From Ectothiorhodospira lacustris (GTDB taxonomy: Bacteria; Pseudomonadota; Gammaproteobacteria; Ectothiorhodospirales; Ectothiorhodospiraceae): a DNA stretch of 64,000 nt. Position 1 is the first letter of the stretch; every line of letters begins with the position of its first letter. Positions 34,669 to 44,918 of this stretch are shown here, piece by piece. The notes under the pieces were generated by a model. It was not told where the DNA came from. It was given only the letters and a program-made list of their open reading frames with translations, and did not search any database. The position numbers were made by a program, and so were the translations under genes. The stretch covers positions 1-64,000 of the forward strand of contig NZ_JAJNQN010000004.1 of NCBI RefSeq assembly GCF_022227845.1, given 5' to 3'.

Positions 34669-35061
34669 ATGGATCACAGACTCTACATTCCTGCTTCCAG
34701 CAATACCCCCGAGGTGGATTTTGATTTTGCCGCCCGTCGCCTGAGTCTTCGCGGGGAGTCCTACCCCGAAAGTGCGGTGGGTTTCTATCACGAGATCCTG
34801 CTGCGTACGAAGGCGTTTCTGGCCACGCTGGAAAATGACTCGGTGCGTTTGGTCATCGAACTCAGATATTTCAACAGTTCCAGCACCAAGATGCTGTTCA
34901 ATCTGGTGGATGAACTCAATGTCGCCGCGGAGGCCGGTAACCAAGTGGCTCTGGACTGGTACCACGACGCCGAGGATGACACCATGCTGGAGTTTGGCCA
35001 AGAGCTGGCGGAGGATTTTCCGGAGATTGATTTCCGGACGCTGGCCATCGAATCTCCATGA
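34669..35061 (+). CDS. siaC: SiaC-like regulatory phosphoprotein (DUF1987)
   Basis: A 130-residue protein of DUF1987. The start (LYIPASSNTPEVDFDF), the LRGESYPE element and the YFNSSSTKML segment are family hallmarks. In Pseudomonas SiaC the Ser/Thr in this segment is the phosphorylation site; several candidate Ser/Thr are present here. Unphosphorylated SiaC binds and activates the cyclase SiaD in the known system. CAGGAGC lies just upstream. The gene sits 19 bases after siaB and 28 bases before siaD. Confidence 0.88.
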   Translation: MDHRLYIPASSNTPEVDFDFAARRLSLRGESYPESAVGFYHEILLRTKAFLATLENDSVRLVIELRYFNSSSTKMLFNLVDELNVAAEAGNQVALDWYHDAEDDTMLEFGQELAEDFPEIDFRTLAIESP

Positions 35062-35089
35062 GCAACGATACTCCGAGCGGGTACGGCTC

Positions 35090-35812
35090 ATGAAATCTCC
35101 AGACCTTTTCGATGCAGAGATACGGGTTCTGGAAAGTGCCCGTCAAGCGATGGAAAGCCGGGATGTCGAAGCCCATCGCGCCGCTCTGGACGGGCTGATT
35201 CGGGAATTTGATCGGGTCATCCGGGACATGCGACGTCTTATCAATCATGCCGATCGCACCGAGCGGGAACTGAACCGAGCGAATCGGCGCCTGACGGAGC
35301 TGACTCGCAGCCTGGCCTACCGGAACCGGCATGACGGCCTCACGGGCCTGCTCAACCGGGAAACCCTCATCGACGAGGCGGAGGCCCTGCTGGCGGTGCA
35401 GGGAATCGCCTTGATTCTCCTGGATATCGATCATTTCAAGCAGGTCAATGACCGCTATGGGCACCCGGTGGGTGACCGGATTCTGAAGGACGTGGCCGGT
35501 GCCATGCGCATCCAGGCCCCGGAGAATGGTCTGTGTGGTCGATTGGGGGGAGAAGAGTTTGCCGTGATTTTGCCTGGGCAGATCGGCGGCAAGGCACTGG
35601 GATGTGCCGGCTGTATTGCTGATGCCATTCGTGCCGTACGTCGGGAAGGTCATCCCGGACTTCGGGTGACGGCTTCCTTCGGCATCGCTTTTGCCGCAGC
35701 CGGAACCTCTTTTGACCGGCTCTACATCTGCGCCGATGATGCCCTCTACCGGGCCAAGCATAGCGGCCGGGATCGTATCGAGGTGGTGGGGGACTGCATC
35801 ACCCAGAGCTGA
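35090..35812 (+). CDS. siaD: SiaD-like diguanylate cyclase
   Basis: A 240-residue soluble cyclase. Residues ~1-75 form a helical/coiled-coil region (the SiaC-binding part in the known system). The GGDEF domain follows: DGLTGLLNRE, LLDIDHFKQVNDRYGHPVGD and the RLGGEEF active site. The position of the I-site holds PENG, so product inhibition through an RxxD site is not expected. The frame is open much further upstream (to 34772) but that stretch is the shadow of siaC; the ATG at 35090 gives the expected length. As the last gene of the run, it is the likely output of the HDOD/CBS/Sia cascade. Confidence 0.88.
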   Translation: MKSPDLFDAEIRVLESARQAMESRDVEAHRAALDGLIREFDRVIRDMRRLINHADRTERELNRANRRLTELTRSLAYRNRHDGLTGLLNRETLIDEAEALLAVQGIALILLDIDHFKQVNDRYGHPVGDRILKDVAGAMRIQAPENGLCGRLGGEEFAVILPGQIGGKALGCAGCIADAIRAVRREGHPGLRVTASFGIAFAAAGTSFDRLYICADDALYRAKHSGRDRIEVVGDCITQS

Positions 35813-35979
35813 TCGATACCCTGGGGTGTCTTTGCTTCAAGTAAAGATTCATACAGGTATGGGGTTGCTTTAATTTCATGGCGTCTTCCTGGAATGAGTG
35901 GCAGGGCGAGATTGGCCAAGGAAGTGAGCCATAGTGACCATGATTCTCCTTGCGTGGTTTTGGTACACCTTCCTCCTTG

Positions 35980-36014
35980 AAAAAGGGGATGCGGCCCGAG
36001 CCGGCCGCATCCCC
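35980..36014 (-). terminator. Rho-independent terminator after alkaline phosphatase gene
   Basis: A 12-bp perfect stem, GGGGATGCGGCC (35985-35996) and GGCCGCATCCCC (36003-36014), with a six-base loop, followed on the minus strand by T residues (plus-strand A-run 35980-35984). It ends the phosphatase transcript 29 bases past the stop. The 35813-35979 stretch before it shows no gene. Confidence 0.85.
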
Positions 36015-36042
36015 TGGGGTCTGTCCGTGATCGAGCCCGGCA

Positions 36043-37548
36043 TCAGGGCGTGGTGAGCTCCAAGTTCAGAGCGCGGGAGATCACCCGGTGCACGGCCGAG
36101 TTATCGATGTAGCGGCCGTCGCTGAAACCGATGATGTCCCGCAGTCCTGCGTCCGTCCCGATGACCAGATCGTAGAAATGTTCGGCACCGGCACCGTGGG
36201 CGAACATCAGGGTGTTTTCGTTGGTGTGGGTGCCGTAATGCCAGCGCACGCCGGGGAGGACGCCGGCGCCGTTGTTCTGGATGGGCTGGAAGGGGATGGT
36301 GTCGGAGTCCGGCCCCATGGGCATGGCGTTGCCATGGTCGGTGAGCACGATGACCAGAGTCTCATCCCAACTGCTGTTCTGCTCCACCCACTCCACCACG
36401 GCGGTCACGGAACGGTTGAAATCCACCTGCTCCTCGATGATGCGCGCAGTATCGTTGGCATGGGCGGCCCAGTCCACGGCGCCGCCTTCGATCATCACGA
36501 AGAAGCCGTCAGGATCCTGGCTCAGGTAGTTCAGTGCACCACGGGTCATGGTTTCCAGGGAAGGAACGTTAAGGTTGAAGGCCACGCCGCTGGGGTTGGC
36601 GGCGTCGGTGCCCATGACGGCCTCGGAGCGGTTGTACTGCAGGGTGTCATAGACTCGGGGGATCCCGATCAGACGCTCGGCCGTCAAGGACAGGGTGCCA
36701 GCGGCCAGGGCCTCGAAGTCCGACTTGTCCTCAACCAGCTGCCAGGGGCGAGCACCACCGGCGGTGCTGTTGCGTAGGCCTTCCCAGGTGGTGCGGGGGA
36801 TGAAGCCACCTCCGGTGCCCACCTCATTGGCATAACGGGGTTCGGATCTGGGCTGTCCGTTGGAGTCATACTCCGGGTGGCCACCACCCATGATCAGGTC
36901 CAGATGATCCCGTTGCACCATGAAGGTGGCGATCTCACCGTAATTGTTGCGACTGATGTTCTGGGCGCCGAAGGCCGCCGGGGTGGCGTGGCTGAAGGGC
37001 ACGCTGCTCAGCACGCCGGTGGCCTTGCCCTGCTCACGAATTTCCTGGGTGATGAAGGTCAGGGGCTGGGCAAAGTCATCGTAGTCGATAGCATTGTTGT
37101 AGGTCTTTTGGCCGGTGGCCAGTACGGTGCCGGCGGCGGCGGAGTCGGTGTAATCCTCCTTGAGATATTCGTAACCGGCGAAGTGGTTGGGTCGTCCGCC
37201 GGTGGTGGAATTCACCGGGGTGGTGTCCCAGGCCTGCTCCGGATCGTAGGTCACCTGGGGAATGCCGGTGAAGGTGGGGGTGTTGGAAGTGTTCAGAGGC
37301 GGGGTGATCATGCCGAGCTTGACGTCGAACCGGTCATAGGGCTGTTTGCCTTTCTCCCCGTATTCCCAGTAGCTGGCCATGTCCCAGGTTCCCCAGCTGG
37401 CGCCGTCGGTGATCATGAGGATCACATTTTTGGCCTGAGGACTCTGTTCGGCTTGATTGTTGCCGGAGTCATTGTCGTCGGAGCAGCCATGCAGCGATAA
37501 CGCCGCCGTCAGCACGGCTAAGGAAAGCGCACTTTTACGAAAGTTCAT
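36043..37548 (-). CDS. alkaline phosphatase, predicted lipoprotein
   Basis: A 501-residue PhoA-superfamily phosphomonoesterase. The N-terminus has a lipobox (LSLHGC, Cys 22), so the enzyme is probably lipid-anchored in the envelope, followed by an Asp/Asn-rich tether. Metal site and nucleophile motifs are visible: MITDGASWGTWD, the DSAAAGTVLATGQ nucleophile Ser region, MIEGGAVDWAAHAND and VIVLTDHGNAMP, and a TH near the end. It releases phosphate from organic esters. The 5' leader carries a 9-bp inverted repeat (37555-37583) immediately before the start codon; I see no convincing Pho box. Confidence 0.92.
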   Translation of the reverse strand: MNFRKSALSLAVLTAALSLHGCSDDNDSGNNQAEQSPQAKNVILMITDGASWGTWDMASYWEYGEKGKQPYDRFDVKLGMITPPLNTSNTPTFTGIPQVTYDPEQAWDTTPVNSTTGGRPNHFAGYEYLKEDYTDSAAAGTVLATGQKTYNNAIDYDDFAQPLTFITQEIREQGKATGVLSSVPFSHATPAAFGAQNISRNNYGEIATFMVQRDHLDLIMGGGHPEYDSNGQPRSEPRYANEVGTGGGFIPRTTWEGLRNSTAGGARPWQLVEDKSDFEALAAGTLSLTAERLIGIPRVYDTLQYNRSEAVMGTDAANPSGVAFNLNVPSLETMTRGALNYLSQDPDGFFVMIEGGAVDWAAHANDTARIIEEQVDFNRSVTAVVEWVEQNSSWDETLVIVLTDHGNAMPMGPDSDTIPFQPIQNNGAGVLPGVRWHYGTHTNENTLMFAHGAGAEHFYDLVIGTDAGLRDIIGFSDGRYIDNSAVHRVISRALNLELTTP

Positions 37549-37554
37549 ACCTTG

Positions 37555-37583
37555 CCTCGTGATTTGGTGAAAAGATCACGAGG
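37555..37583 (-). promoter_or_regulatory. inverted repeat in leader of alkaline phosphatase gene
   Basis: CCTCGTGAT (37555-37563) and ATCACGAGG (37575-37583) form a perfect 9-bp inverted repeat with 11 bases between, ending six bases upstream of the ATG on the minus strand. In the mRNA the proximal arm (…ACGAGG) lies beside the AAGG ribosome site, so it could be a translational hairpin; as DNA it could be a repressor operator. Confidence 0.5.
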
Positions 37584-37666
37584 AATCTAAAGTGTCTATG
37601 TTTAGCGGGGATTGGCCGTGCGTGAATATTGTGTAAAAGCCGCTCGCTGCCGCCGTTTCCGGCTAT

Positions 37667-39739
37667 TCAGAAACCGAGTCTGATTTGCCCGTAGAGGCCG
37701 CGACGGGTCCGTGCCGGCTGGAAGGTGGGTGTCAGGGAATAATATTCCGTGCGCTCGGAATCCAGCAGGTTCTGGGCCACCAGGGCCAGCTCTATCTTCT
37801 GCTGCGGCCGCCAGGCCAACCTTATATCCATCGTGGTATAAGCATCCAGGGGAGCAAGAAAGCGTTGGTAGCGTTGACCCACATATCTTATCCACAGATC
37901 CAGGTCCATCTGATGATTGAGGTTCCACGAGCTGCGCAAAGACGCGATGTGCCTGGGGATGAAGCTGGAAAAAAGGCGTTCACCGCCTGTAAATTCACCG
38001 ACGTCGTTGTAGCTGTAGGCGAGCTGAAAACGTAGTTTCTCACCGGCTCGCCAGTCGCCCGCCAACTCAATGCCCGTCACGGTGAGTTCACCGGTGTTGA
38101 TGAACTGTGTGGGTGAGATCAGGTACGCCTCGTTTTCTCCCATCAAAAGGGTGTCGGGATCGGTCTCCGTCGTGGCTGATCTGAGATTGTCATAGCGATG
38201 CACGAAGGCAGTCAGATCCAGGTAAAGATTAGGCGAGGGATGGCCCCGATAACCTGCCTCGAAGGCTGTCAGGCGCTCGGAGCCGTATGCATCATGGCCG
38301 CGTACTTCGCCCTGTATGGGTAGGTGCGCCAGAGATTCATCCACGGGTCGGTCGAGTCTGTATTGGCCTGGACGGGCCACGGTCAGGATGTAGTCCGCCG
38401 TGCGTTCGCCTCGGGAGGGGATACGTTTGGCGCGCGACAGGGACGTCCAGAGGCTGTGCCGGGGCGTCATGTTCCACAGCATGCGGATCGTCGGCTGGAA
38501 TTCCGTGCTTGTGTAACTGTTGTGGTCCAGGCGCCCACCCAAGGTCAGGCGCAGTCCCTGATTCAGCAGGACTTCATTCTGGGCAAACAGGCTGGCGATG
38601 TAGAGGGTTTCCCCGGGCCGGTCAAAGCGGGTGGTCAGGCCGCCGGAGATGCTGTCTTCGTACCAGCGATAGCCAGCCCCCCAGGTGATGGTGTGCCGAT
38701 CGGGAACATCCAGGCGCTGTTGGAACTCCAGGTCCACGATATGCTGCTGCTGGTCCGCGAGCATGACCGCTTCCAGATCGGAGTAACTCCAGGAGGCGTT
38801 GAACCTGATCTCTGACTGTTCCGAGGTCTGTCGGGTCAGGCCGGCCTGCACGTCCATGCCGGAGAAACGGTCGGTGATGGTTTCCACCCGCCGGTAAGTG
38901 GGTGGGAAGAGGGGGTCTCGGACGACACCGATATCGTCCGAGTCGACTCGAAACAGATTCCCCGCCACTATCCATCGGCCGAACGGCTCATCTCCATCCA
39001 GGCGGAAACCGGCCGAAACGTGATCCGCTTTGTCATGGTGATCATCACCGGATTCCGTCAGGGAGGCACGACCTTCACGGTTTTGCAGATAAACGCTGAA
39101 ACTGCGGTCTTCTCCCCAGTGCCCCCCCTGTCTCAACAGGGCGAACGGACCGGTGTCACCCCCGTACCCGGCGCTGATCAGGGTGCCGTGAATGGCATGG
39201 GAGGAGCGGGTGATGATGTTGATGACCCCATTGACGGCATTCACGCCCCAGGTCGCGCCCCCGGGGCCCCGGATGACTTCGATGCGGTCGATGTTTTCAA
39301 GGGGAATCTGCAGGGTGTTCCAGAGTACGCCGGAAAAGCTCGGGCTATAGGCGTTGCGGCCATCCACCAGCACCATGAGCTTGTTGGACAGGTATTCGGT
39401 GTGGCTGCGAATGGAGATGGCCCAGCGATCCTCGCTGATGCGGGCAACGTCCACCCCCGGGGCCAGGCGGAGTACCTCCGGCAGGGATCGCGCCCCCGAA
39501 CGCCGGATATCCTCGGCAGTAATGACATGCACGGCAGCGGCGACATCGGACAGACGCTGTGATCGACGACTGACTGTAATCACTTCCTGCTGTAGGAGAT
39601 CCTCCAGGGAGAGTTCGAGGAAATGCTCGATGTCTGCCGCCTGGACCAAGGATAGGGTGAAGCCGAGCACCATCAGGACGAGTACACAGGAGAGGCTTTG
39701 CATTGAGTGTGTCAGTCTGCCCGTGATGTGCGCACTCAT
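37667..39739 (-). CDS. TonB-dependent outer-membrane receptor
   Basis: About 690 residues. After a signal peptide (ending ...LVQAAD) comes a TonB-box/plug start with VITVSRRSQRLSDVAAAVHVITAEDIRRSGA, the plug motifs LRLAPGVDVARI, LVDGRNAYSPSFSGVLW and IEVIRGPGGATWGVNAVNGVINIITR, then a 22-strand barrel ending in aromatic RLGF. The frame is open 47 codons further up, but the ATG at 39737-39739 gives a normal signal peptide. The plug resembles receptors co-encoded with YfiR/CHASE8 kinases. It is the last gene of that operon; its ligand is unknown. Confidence 0.88.
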   Translation of the reverse strand: MSAHITGRLTHSMQSLSCVLVLMVLGFTLSLVQAADIEHFLELSLEDLLQQEVITVSRRSQRLSDVAAAVHVITAEDIRRSGARSLPEVLRLAPGVDVARISEDRWAISIRSHTEYLSNKLMVLVDGRNAYSPSFSGVLWNTLQIPLENIDRIEVIRGPGGATWGVNAVNGVINIITRSSHAIHGTLISAGYGGDTGPFALLRQGGHWGEDRSFSVYLQNREGRASLTESGDDHHDKADHVSAGFRLDGDEPFGRWIVAGNLFRVDSDDIGVVRDPLFPPTYRRVETITDRFSGMDVQAGLTRQTSEQSEIRFNASWSYSDLEAVMLADQQQHIVDLEFQQRLDVPDRHTITWGAGYRWYEDSISGGLTTRFDRPGETLYIASLFAQNEVLLNQGLRLTLGGRLDHNSYTSTEFQPTIRMLWNMTPRHSLWTSLSRAKRIPSRGERTADYILTVARPGQYRLDRPVDESLAHLPIQGEVRGHDAYGSERLTAFEAGYRGHPSPNLYLDLTAFVHRYDNLRSATTETDPDTLLMGENEAYLISPTQFINTGELTVTGIELAGDWRAGEKLRFQLAYSYNDVGEFTGGERLFSSFIPRHIASLRSSWNLNHQMDLDLWIRYVGQRYQRFLAPLDAYTTMDIRLAWRPQQKIELALVAQNLLDSERTEYYSLTPTFQPARTRRGLYGQIRLGF

Positions 39740-39777
39740 GATGGGGGTCCTGTTGGAAGGCGCATGCCGCAGAATGA

Positions 39778-41862
39778 TCAGGATAGCGTATGGGTATCCC
39801 AGTTCCGGCCAAACAGTGCGGGAATTTGGTCGGGTGCAATCGGCTGACTGAAGTAATAACCCTGCAGGGTATGGCAGCACTGTCGGCTCAGCATTTGAGC
39901 CTGTTCCATGGTTTCAACGCCTTCGGCGGTGACTGTGAAACCCAGGCTTTCCCCCAGAGAAATAATGGCCCTGATGATCGCCAGGCTCTCGTTATCATGG
40001 GGCAAGCCGCTGACGAAGCTGCGATCCACCTTGAGATTATGCAAGGGCAGTCGCTTGAGATAACTCATTGAGGAATAGCCGGTGCCGAAATCATCCAGGG
40101 AAAATTTCAGGCCCAGTTCATGCAATTCGCGCAGGGTCTGCAGCGTTGTAACGCGCTCATCCATCAAGGTGCTTTCCGTGATTTCCAGTTCCAGATAACC
40201 GGCCTTGAGCCCCGTGTCCCGGAGAATATTCCGGACGGTACTGATCAATGTGCCATTTCTGAACTGAACCGGTGAAAGATTCACTGCGACCTGCAGGGGA
40301 TAGCCTTGGTCGTGCCAGCTTGCGGCCTCCCGGCAGGCCGTGCGTAACACCCATTCGCCGATGGGAATGATCAGCCCGTTGTCTTCCGCCAAGGGAATGA
40401 ATTCCATGGGAGAGACCACTCCCTGCCGAGGATGTGCCCAGCGGATCAGGGCCTCAACGGACAGGATGCGCCCTGTGTTCAGATCCAGTTGCGGTTGATA
40501 AACGAGAAAAAACTCTTCCGCTTCCAGGGCGCGGCGCAGGTCCGATTCCATGTTCATGCGTCGCATGGCCTGATGGGTGAGCGACGGGCTGTAAAATTGC
40601 GTATTGTTTCGTCCCAGGGACTTGGCGTGGTACATGGCTGTGTCCGCGTGCTTGATCAGGGTATCGGCATCTTTGCCGTCATCCGGATACACGGCGATGC
40701 CGATGCTGGCGGTCAGTACCATTTCCCGTCCCGCAAGAAAAAACGGCCGGCGCAGGAGTTCCTGTATTCGGTGGGCCACCATCAGGGCATCTTCGGGGTG
40801 GGCCATATCCGGAATGATCACGGTAAATTCATCACCGCCCAGGCGGGCCAGATTGATTCCCCGGGATTCAAACGCCGGACGGGACACCGTGTCAGTGGGA
40901 CGCACTCCCAGGCGTAGACGCTGGGAGGCATGCTGCAGCAGCATGTCGCCGGTGGCATGGCCCAAGGTATCGTTGATGTGTTTGAAACCATCCAGGTCCA
41001 GGAACAACACCCCCAGCTGACAGTGACTGTTTCCGGCCCGGCGGATCTCTCCCTCCAGGCGTTCTACGAGATGCCGGCGGTTTGCCAACCCTGTCAGAGT
41101 GTCGAAGTAGGCCAGCCGATATATTTCGGAGTCGGCTTCCTTGCGGGCCGTGATGTCCCGGACCAGGCAGAGCGTTTCCTGGTCGTCGATGATCACGATC
41201 CGGGTTTCAAAGTAGCGAAGGGACCGATCCTGGTCCTGCAGGGTGTACTCGACGTACTGCATACCGCCTTCCTCACGCGCCTTTTTGACCGCGGCCAGAT
41301 AGGACTGGAAAACCTCGTCGGGCAGGTTTTGTTGCAGATGTGTACCGGGTGGGGGGTGGGAATGGTCGTTCTGGCCGGCCAGCCTGTCCAGCACCATGCC
41401 GTCATCGGTAAGCCGGAACAGGGTGTCCGGTAGTGCGCTCAGGATGGCGGCGTTACGGGCATTGGCCCGGTGCAGGTCCAGGCGTGTCAGGTGAGCGCGC
41501 CACAGGTACTTCACCCGGTGTCCGATGAGGTCCCAGTGGATGGGCTTGGAAATGAAGTCCGTTGCGCCCACCTCGAAAGCCCGGGTGATGGAGCCTACAT
41601 CGTCCATGCCGGTGACCATGACGATGGGCAACTCATCGCCGGCCTGCTGACGCAGGCGTTGACAGACCTCGAAGCCATCCAGGTCGGGCATGTCCACATC
41701 CAGCAGTACCATGTGGCAGTGCGCCTGTTCAAACGCGGCCAGTGTCTGCTCGCCATTCTGCGCGATGCAGGTGGTGAAGCCGGCCTTTTCCAGGGCGGTC
41801 GTCATCAGCATGAGCGTGGTGACGTCGTCGTCAGCCAGCAGAATCCGGACCCTGTCGCTCAT
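39778..41862 (-). CDS. response regulator REC-GGDEF-EAL
   Basis: A 694-residue regulator. REC (1-125): [14 protein letters not shown] with phospho-Asp, SKPI Lys. A PAS-like segment (~140-245) leads to the GGDEF domain (~255-420): [16 protein letters not shown] and LGGDEF. A ten-residue insertion (around [15 protein letters not shown]) replaces the normal I-site spacing, so feedback inhibition is doubtful. EAL (~440-690): [48 protein letters not shown], all catalytic residues kept. It overlaps the hybrid-kinase gene by four bases and is its probable output. Confidence 0.92.
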   Translation of the reverse strand: MSDRVRILLADDDVTTLMLMTTALEKAGFTTCIAQNGEQTLAAFEQAHCHMVLLDVDMPDLDGFEVCQRLRQQAGDELPIVMVTGMDDVGSITRAFEVGATDFISKPIHWDLIGHRVKYLWRAHLTRLDLHRANARNAAILSALPDTLFRLTDDGMVLDRLAGQNDHSHPPPGTHLQQNLPDEVFQSYLAAVKKAREEGGMQYVEYTLQDQDRSLRYFETRIVIIDDQETLCLVRDITARKEADSEIYRLAYFDTLTGLANRRHLVERLEGEIRRAGNSHCQLGVLFLDLDGFKHINDTLGHATGDMLLQHASQRLRLGVRPTDTVSRPAFESRGINLARLGGDEFTVIIPDMAHPEDALMVAHRIQELLRRPFFLAGREMVLTASIGIAVYPDDGKDADTLIKHADTAMYHAKSLGRNNTQFYSPSLTHQAMRRMNMESDLRRALEAEEFFLVYQPQLDLNTGRILSVEALIRWAHPRQGVVSPMEFIPLAEDNGLIIPIGEWVLRTACREAASWHDQGYPLQVAVNLSPVQFRNGTLISTVRNILRDTGLKAGYLELEITESTLMDERVTTLQTLRELHELGLKFSLDDFGTGYSSMSYLKRLPLHNLKVDRSFVSGLPHDNESLAIIRAIISLGESLGFTVTAEGVETMEQAQMLSRQCCHTLQGYYFSQPIAPDQIPALFGRNWDTHTLS

Positions 41863-44216
41863 GTGGCTGCCTGTACCCGGGCACGGATTTCGTTCAGGGT
41901 TGTACGGGAAACCTGTCGGAATGCCGTTGATAGACCATCGGTCACGCCCATGGGGTTTTCACGGGCACAGGTTTCCAGTTGTCGGCAGACCTCGGACAGG
42001 CGCATGGCGCCTACGTTACCCGAGCTGGACTTCAAGGCATGTGCGGCACTGCGCAAGGCCTCGGCATCGCCCGTGGTCATGGCTTCTTCGATCTGTCGAA
42101 TCAGTGGAAGGGATGTTTCCAGATAGGCCTTGAATACCTTCATCAGAAGGTCCTGATCGGAGCCGCCGCCCAGGCGCAGCAGTCCATCAAGGGCCGGCTG
42201 GTGAAGCATCGAAGGGGTATCGGGGTGATCGAAAGGGGCCTGTGTCAGGTCATGGTCGGTCCGGGCGGCGGGCAGCCATTGCTGCAGCAGGCTGTAAAGT
42301 TGTTGGAGGGTATAGGGTTTCGGCAGGCAGGCCTGCATGCCGGCCGCAAGGCACTGATGCTGCTCCCGCACCGAGGCATTGGCGGTCAGTGCGATGACGG
42401 GTACCTCCCGGTGCCCCGGCGCCTGTCCCCCGCGTATCGCCGCGGTCGCCTGATAGCCGTCCATCACCGGCATCCGGCAATCCATCAGGATCAGGTCGGC
42501 CTTGATTGCATCCAGCATGGACACTGCCTCTTCTCCATTATTGGCAATGCTGACCCGGAGTCCCAGTTGTTCCAGCATGGCCTTGGCAACCAGCTGATTG
42601 ACCGGATTGTCTTCCGCCAACAGGATATGCCCATCCAGAGGCCGGATATCGCCCCGCCCTTCCTGCGACCCGCCGCTCTCCTGCATGGATTCCGGGTTCC
42701 CGAAGCAGGTGCTGCGCAGCAGCCTCAAGTGGACAACAAATGTTGAGCCTTGTCCAGGGGCGCTATGCATGTCGATGGCCCCCCCCATGAGTTCCACCAG
42801 ACGCCTGCAGATCGCCAGCCCCAGGCCGGTTCCTCCATAGCGCCGGGTGGTTGATCCATCTGCCTGAGCGAAGCGCTTGAATATTCTGTCCTTGGCCTCG
42901 GGTGCAATCCCGATGCCGGTGTCTTTCACTCGCAAATGGATCGAGTCCGCCTGGCCGGGGACCCTGTTGATCCGGGTAAACACCTGGATCTCCCCCTGGT
43001 CTGTGAACTTGATGGCGTTGCTCAGCAGATTGGTCACCACTTGCCGAAGCCTCAGGGGGTCGCCCTGAAACCACTGGGGCTGATCCGTCGGTGAGAAGTG
43101 CAGGGACAGCGTCAGGCCTTTCCTCTCCGCCGGTTCCTGGAACAGCTGGGCGCTGTCCTGGATCAGCGTCACCAGTTCGAAGTCCACTGACTCCAGTTGC
43201 ATATGACCGGACTCCGCCTTGGAGAAGTCCAGGATATCGTCAATGATCCCCAGCAGGTGGCGGCTGGCCTGGAGGGCGGTTTCGGCATAGTGACGCTGCG
43301 CGGTTTCCAGCGGTGTGTTCAGCAGCAGTTCAGTCATTCCCAGTACCCCGTTCATCGGGGTTCTGATCTCATGACTCATGGTGGCCAGAAACTCACTTTT
43401 GGCCCGGTTGGCGGCTTCTGCGGCCTCCTTGGCCTGGAGCAACTCGTAGGTTCGGGCCGCCACGTCTTCCTCCAGTTGCTCCTTTTGTCGGCCGAGACGC
43501 CGGTCCCGCTCCTGGATTTCGCCCAACATGCTGTTGAGGCCCTGCGCGAGGGTGCTGATCTCATGGATATTGCTGGTGCCGGCGCGGACGCCGAGATCCG
43601 CGTCCTGGGTGACGCGTTTCATCAGGGCGGTCAGATTCGATACCGGCTGGATCACCCTGTCCCCCAGGCGTGTCATCAGCATCCGGCTGGCAAGCAGGGC
43701 CAGCGCCGCGGCCAGTACGGTGATCAGGATCAGTACCAACATCTGCACGTAGAGTGATCGCAGGCCGATGACGATCTGAATTGACCCCAAAGCCTCGCCT
43801 TCCATGATGATCGGCTGGGTCAGTCTGACCGCCGTCAGTCCATAGTCCGTGTCCTCCCGCAGCTTCCCTGGGTCATCGATCCGGACAGCGGCAGTGGGCT
43901 GATAGCGGGCGAAGGGTCGGCCGTTCCTGTCGTAGATCACCGCCGCCCGGGCATCGGGGGAATGGCGCAGAGATGAGAGCAGGTCCCGGGCGGCCTTGTT
44001 GTCATCGAACATCAGGCTGGCGGCGGCATTTTCCGCCAGGACCCTGGTCTTGACCCGATTGGCATCCAGCAGGCTGAGAAGGCTGACGGTCAATCCGCCG
44101 AGGATGGTGATCACGGCCATGATCGCGACCGAGATCCCCAGCGCCGTGCCGTTGATGCGCCGCAGCCGCTCCGCCAGGGAGAGGTGCCGACTTTCCGGGG
44201 CCGTGGTGGGCTTCAT
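41859..44216 (-). CDS. CHASE8-like hybrid sensor histidine kinase with REC and HPt
   Basis: A 785-residue hybrid kinase. TM1 (~22-45), a ~110-residue periplasmic domain with the CHASE8-like [25 protein letters not shown] pattern, TM2 (~155-178), HAMP and a coiled coil (~180-270). His[21 protein letters not shown]. HATPase: [27 protein letters not shown] (~545-665): [21 protein letters not shown]. HPt (~690-785): [14 protein letters not shown] with the phospho-His. The chain holds a full His-Asp-His relay that can phosphorylate the adjacent REC-GGDEF-EAL protein. CHASE8 is also the periplasmic domain of YfiN, the partner of YfiR, which fits the YfiR-like gene directly upstream. Confidence 0.9.
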   Translation of the reverse strand: MKPTTAPESRHLSLAERLRRINGTALGISVAIMAVITILGGLTVSLLSLLDANRVKTRVLAENAAASLMFDDNKAARDLLSSLRHSPDARAAVIYDRNGRPFARYQPTAAVRIDDPGKLREDTDYGLTAVRLTQPIIMEGEALGSIQIVIGLRSLYVQMLVLILITVLAAALALLASRMLMTRLGDRVIQPVSNLTALMKRVTQDADLGVRAGTSNIHEISTLAQGLNSMLGEIQERDRRLGRQKEQLEEDVAARTYELLQAKEAAEAANRAKSEFLATMSHEIRTPMNGVLGMTELLLNTPLETAQRHYAETALQASRHLLGIIDDILDFSKAESGHMQLESVDFELVTLIQDSAQLFQEPAERKGLTLSLHFSPTDQPQWFQGDPLRLRQVVTNLLSNAIKFTDQGEIQVFTRINRVPGQADSIHLRVKDTGIGIAPEAKDRIFKRFAQADGSTTRRYGGTGLGLAICRRLVELMGGAIDMHSAPGQGSTFVVHLRLLRSTCFGNPESMQESGGSQEGRGDIRPLDGHILLAEDNPVNQLVAKAMLEQLGLRVSIANNGEEAVSMLDAIKADLILMDCRMPVMDGYQATAAIRGGQAPGHREVPVIALTANASVREQHQCLAAGMQACLPKPYTLQQLYSLLQQWLPAARTDHDLTQAPFDHPDTPSMLHQPALDGLLRLGGGSDQDLLMKVFKAYLETSLPLIRQIEEAMTTGDAEALRSAAHALKSSSGNVGAMRLSEVCRQLETCARENPMGVTDGLSTAFRQVSRTTLNEIRARVQAAT

Positions 44217-44764
44217 TGTTCCACCACCGTCGCCAGGCGCAGCAGTCTGGAACTGAGATTCAGGCCCTGTGAGCGAGCGGCCGTCAGGTTGGCTTCAAAG
44301 GCAATACGGTTGTGCTGCGTGACCATGTTGAGCGCCACGCCCTGCTGCACGGCGCCGGGTGAGTCGGCGACCGTCAGTATCGGTGAGCCCTGTACGCTAT
44401 CCAGTATCCGGGGCAGTTGCCCGATGACGGCTCGGCTGATAAAGACCACCTGGCAGTTCGGTAGCTCGGCCAGCGTCGAGGTGCGGTGGGTGACGATCCG
44501 GCGTGTCCCCACCCGGCGTCGGTCGAGCTTGGCCAGGTACTCGTCGAAGGGGTCGCGACCATGGACACAAAGGTTGAGGGTATCCCCGACGTACTCAGGC
44601 CATTCGGTGAACAGGGCGAAATTGTAGAGAAAGGCTGCCTTGAGCTGGTATTCGGAGGGGCTGCCCGCCGAGCTTTGGATGGGTGTGAAAACGAAGGGGA
44701 TATAAAGGAATAGAAAAGGGACGAGCATTCTCATCTGCGGTATGTCGCCCGCATGAGACCGCAT
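44213..44764 (-). CDS. YfiR-like periplasmic protein (DUF4154)
   Basis: About 183 residues with a signal peptide and a DUF4154/YfiR domain: [19 protein letters not shown] at the mature start, [25 protein letters not shown] and a C-terminal [25 protein letters not shown] element. In Pseudomonas YfiR binds the CHASE8-type periplasmic domain of YfiN and represses it. Here the neighbouring receptor is a hybrid kinase rather than a cyclase. AAAGGAC before the ATG at 44762-44764 decides the start; the frame is open to 44929. Overlaps the kinase gene by four bases. Confidence 0.86.
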   Translation of the reverse strand: MRSHAGDIPQMRMLVPFLFLYIPFVFTPIQSSAGSPSEYQLKAAFLYNFALFTEWPEYVGDTLNLCVHGRDPFDEYLAKLDRRRVGTRRIVTHRTSTLAELPNCQVVFISRAVIGQLPRILDSVQGSPILTVADSPGAVQQGVALNMVTQHNRIAFEANLTAARSQGLNLSSRLLRLATVVEQ

Positions 44765-44918
44765 GTCCTTTCTTCGAATGGTGTCCAGGTAAGCATTTCG
44801 AAGAGGGGCGCCGCCATGGCTTATTGAGTACGGGAAACAGTGTAGGACAAGCCCGCTCGCTTGTCTGCAGCCGGCCGGGGCGATAGGCTTTAGCCCCCTT
44901 TCAGCCCGGGTCCCAGTC

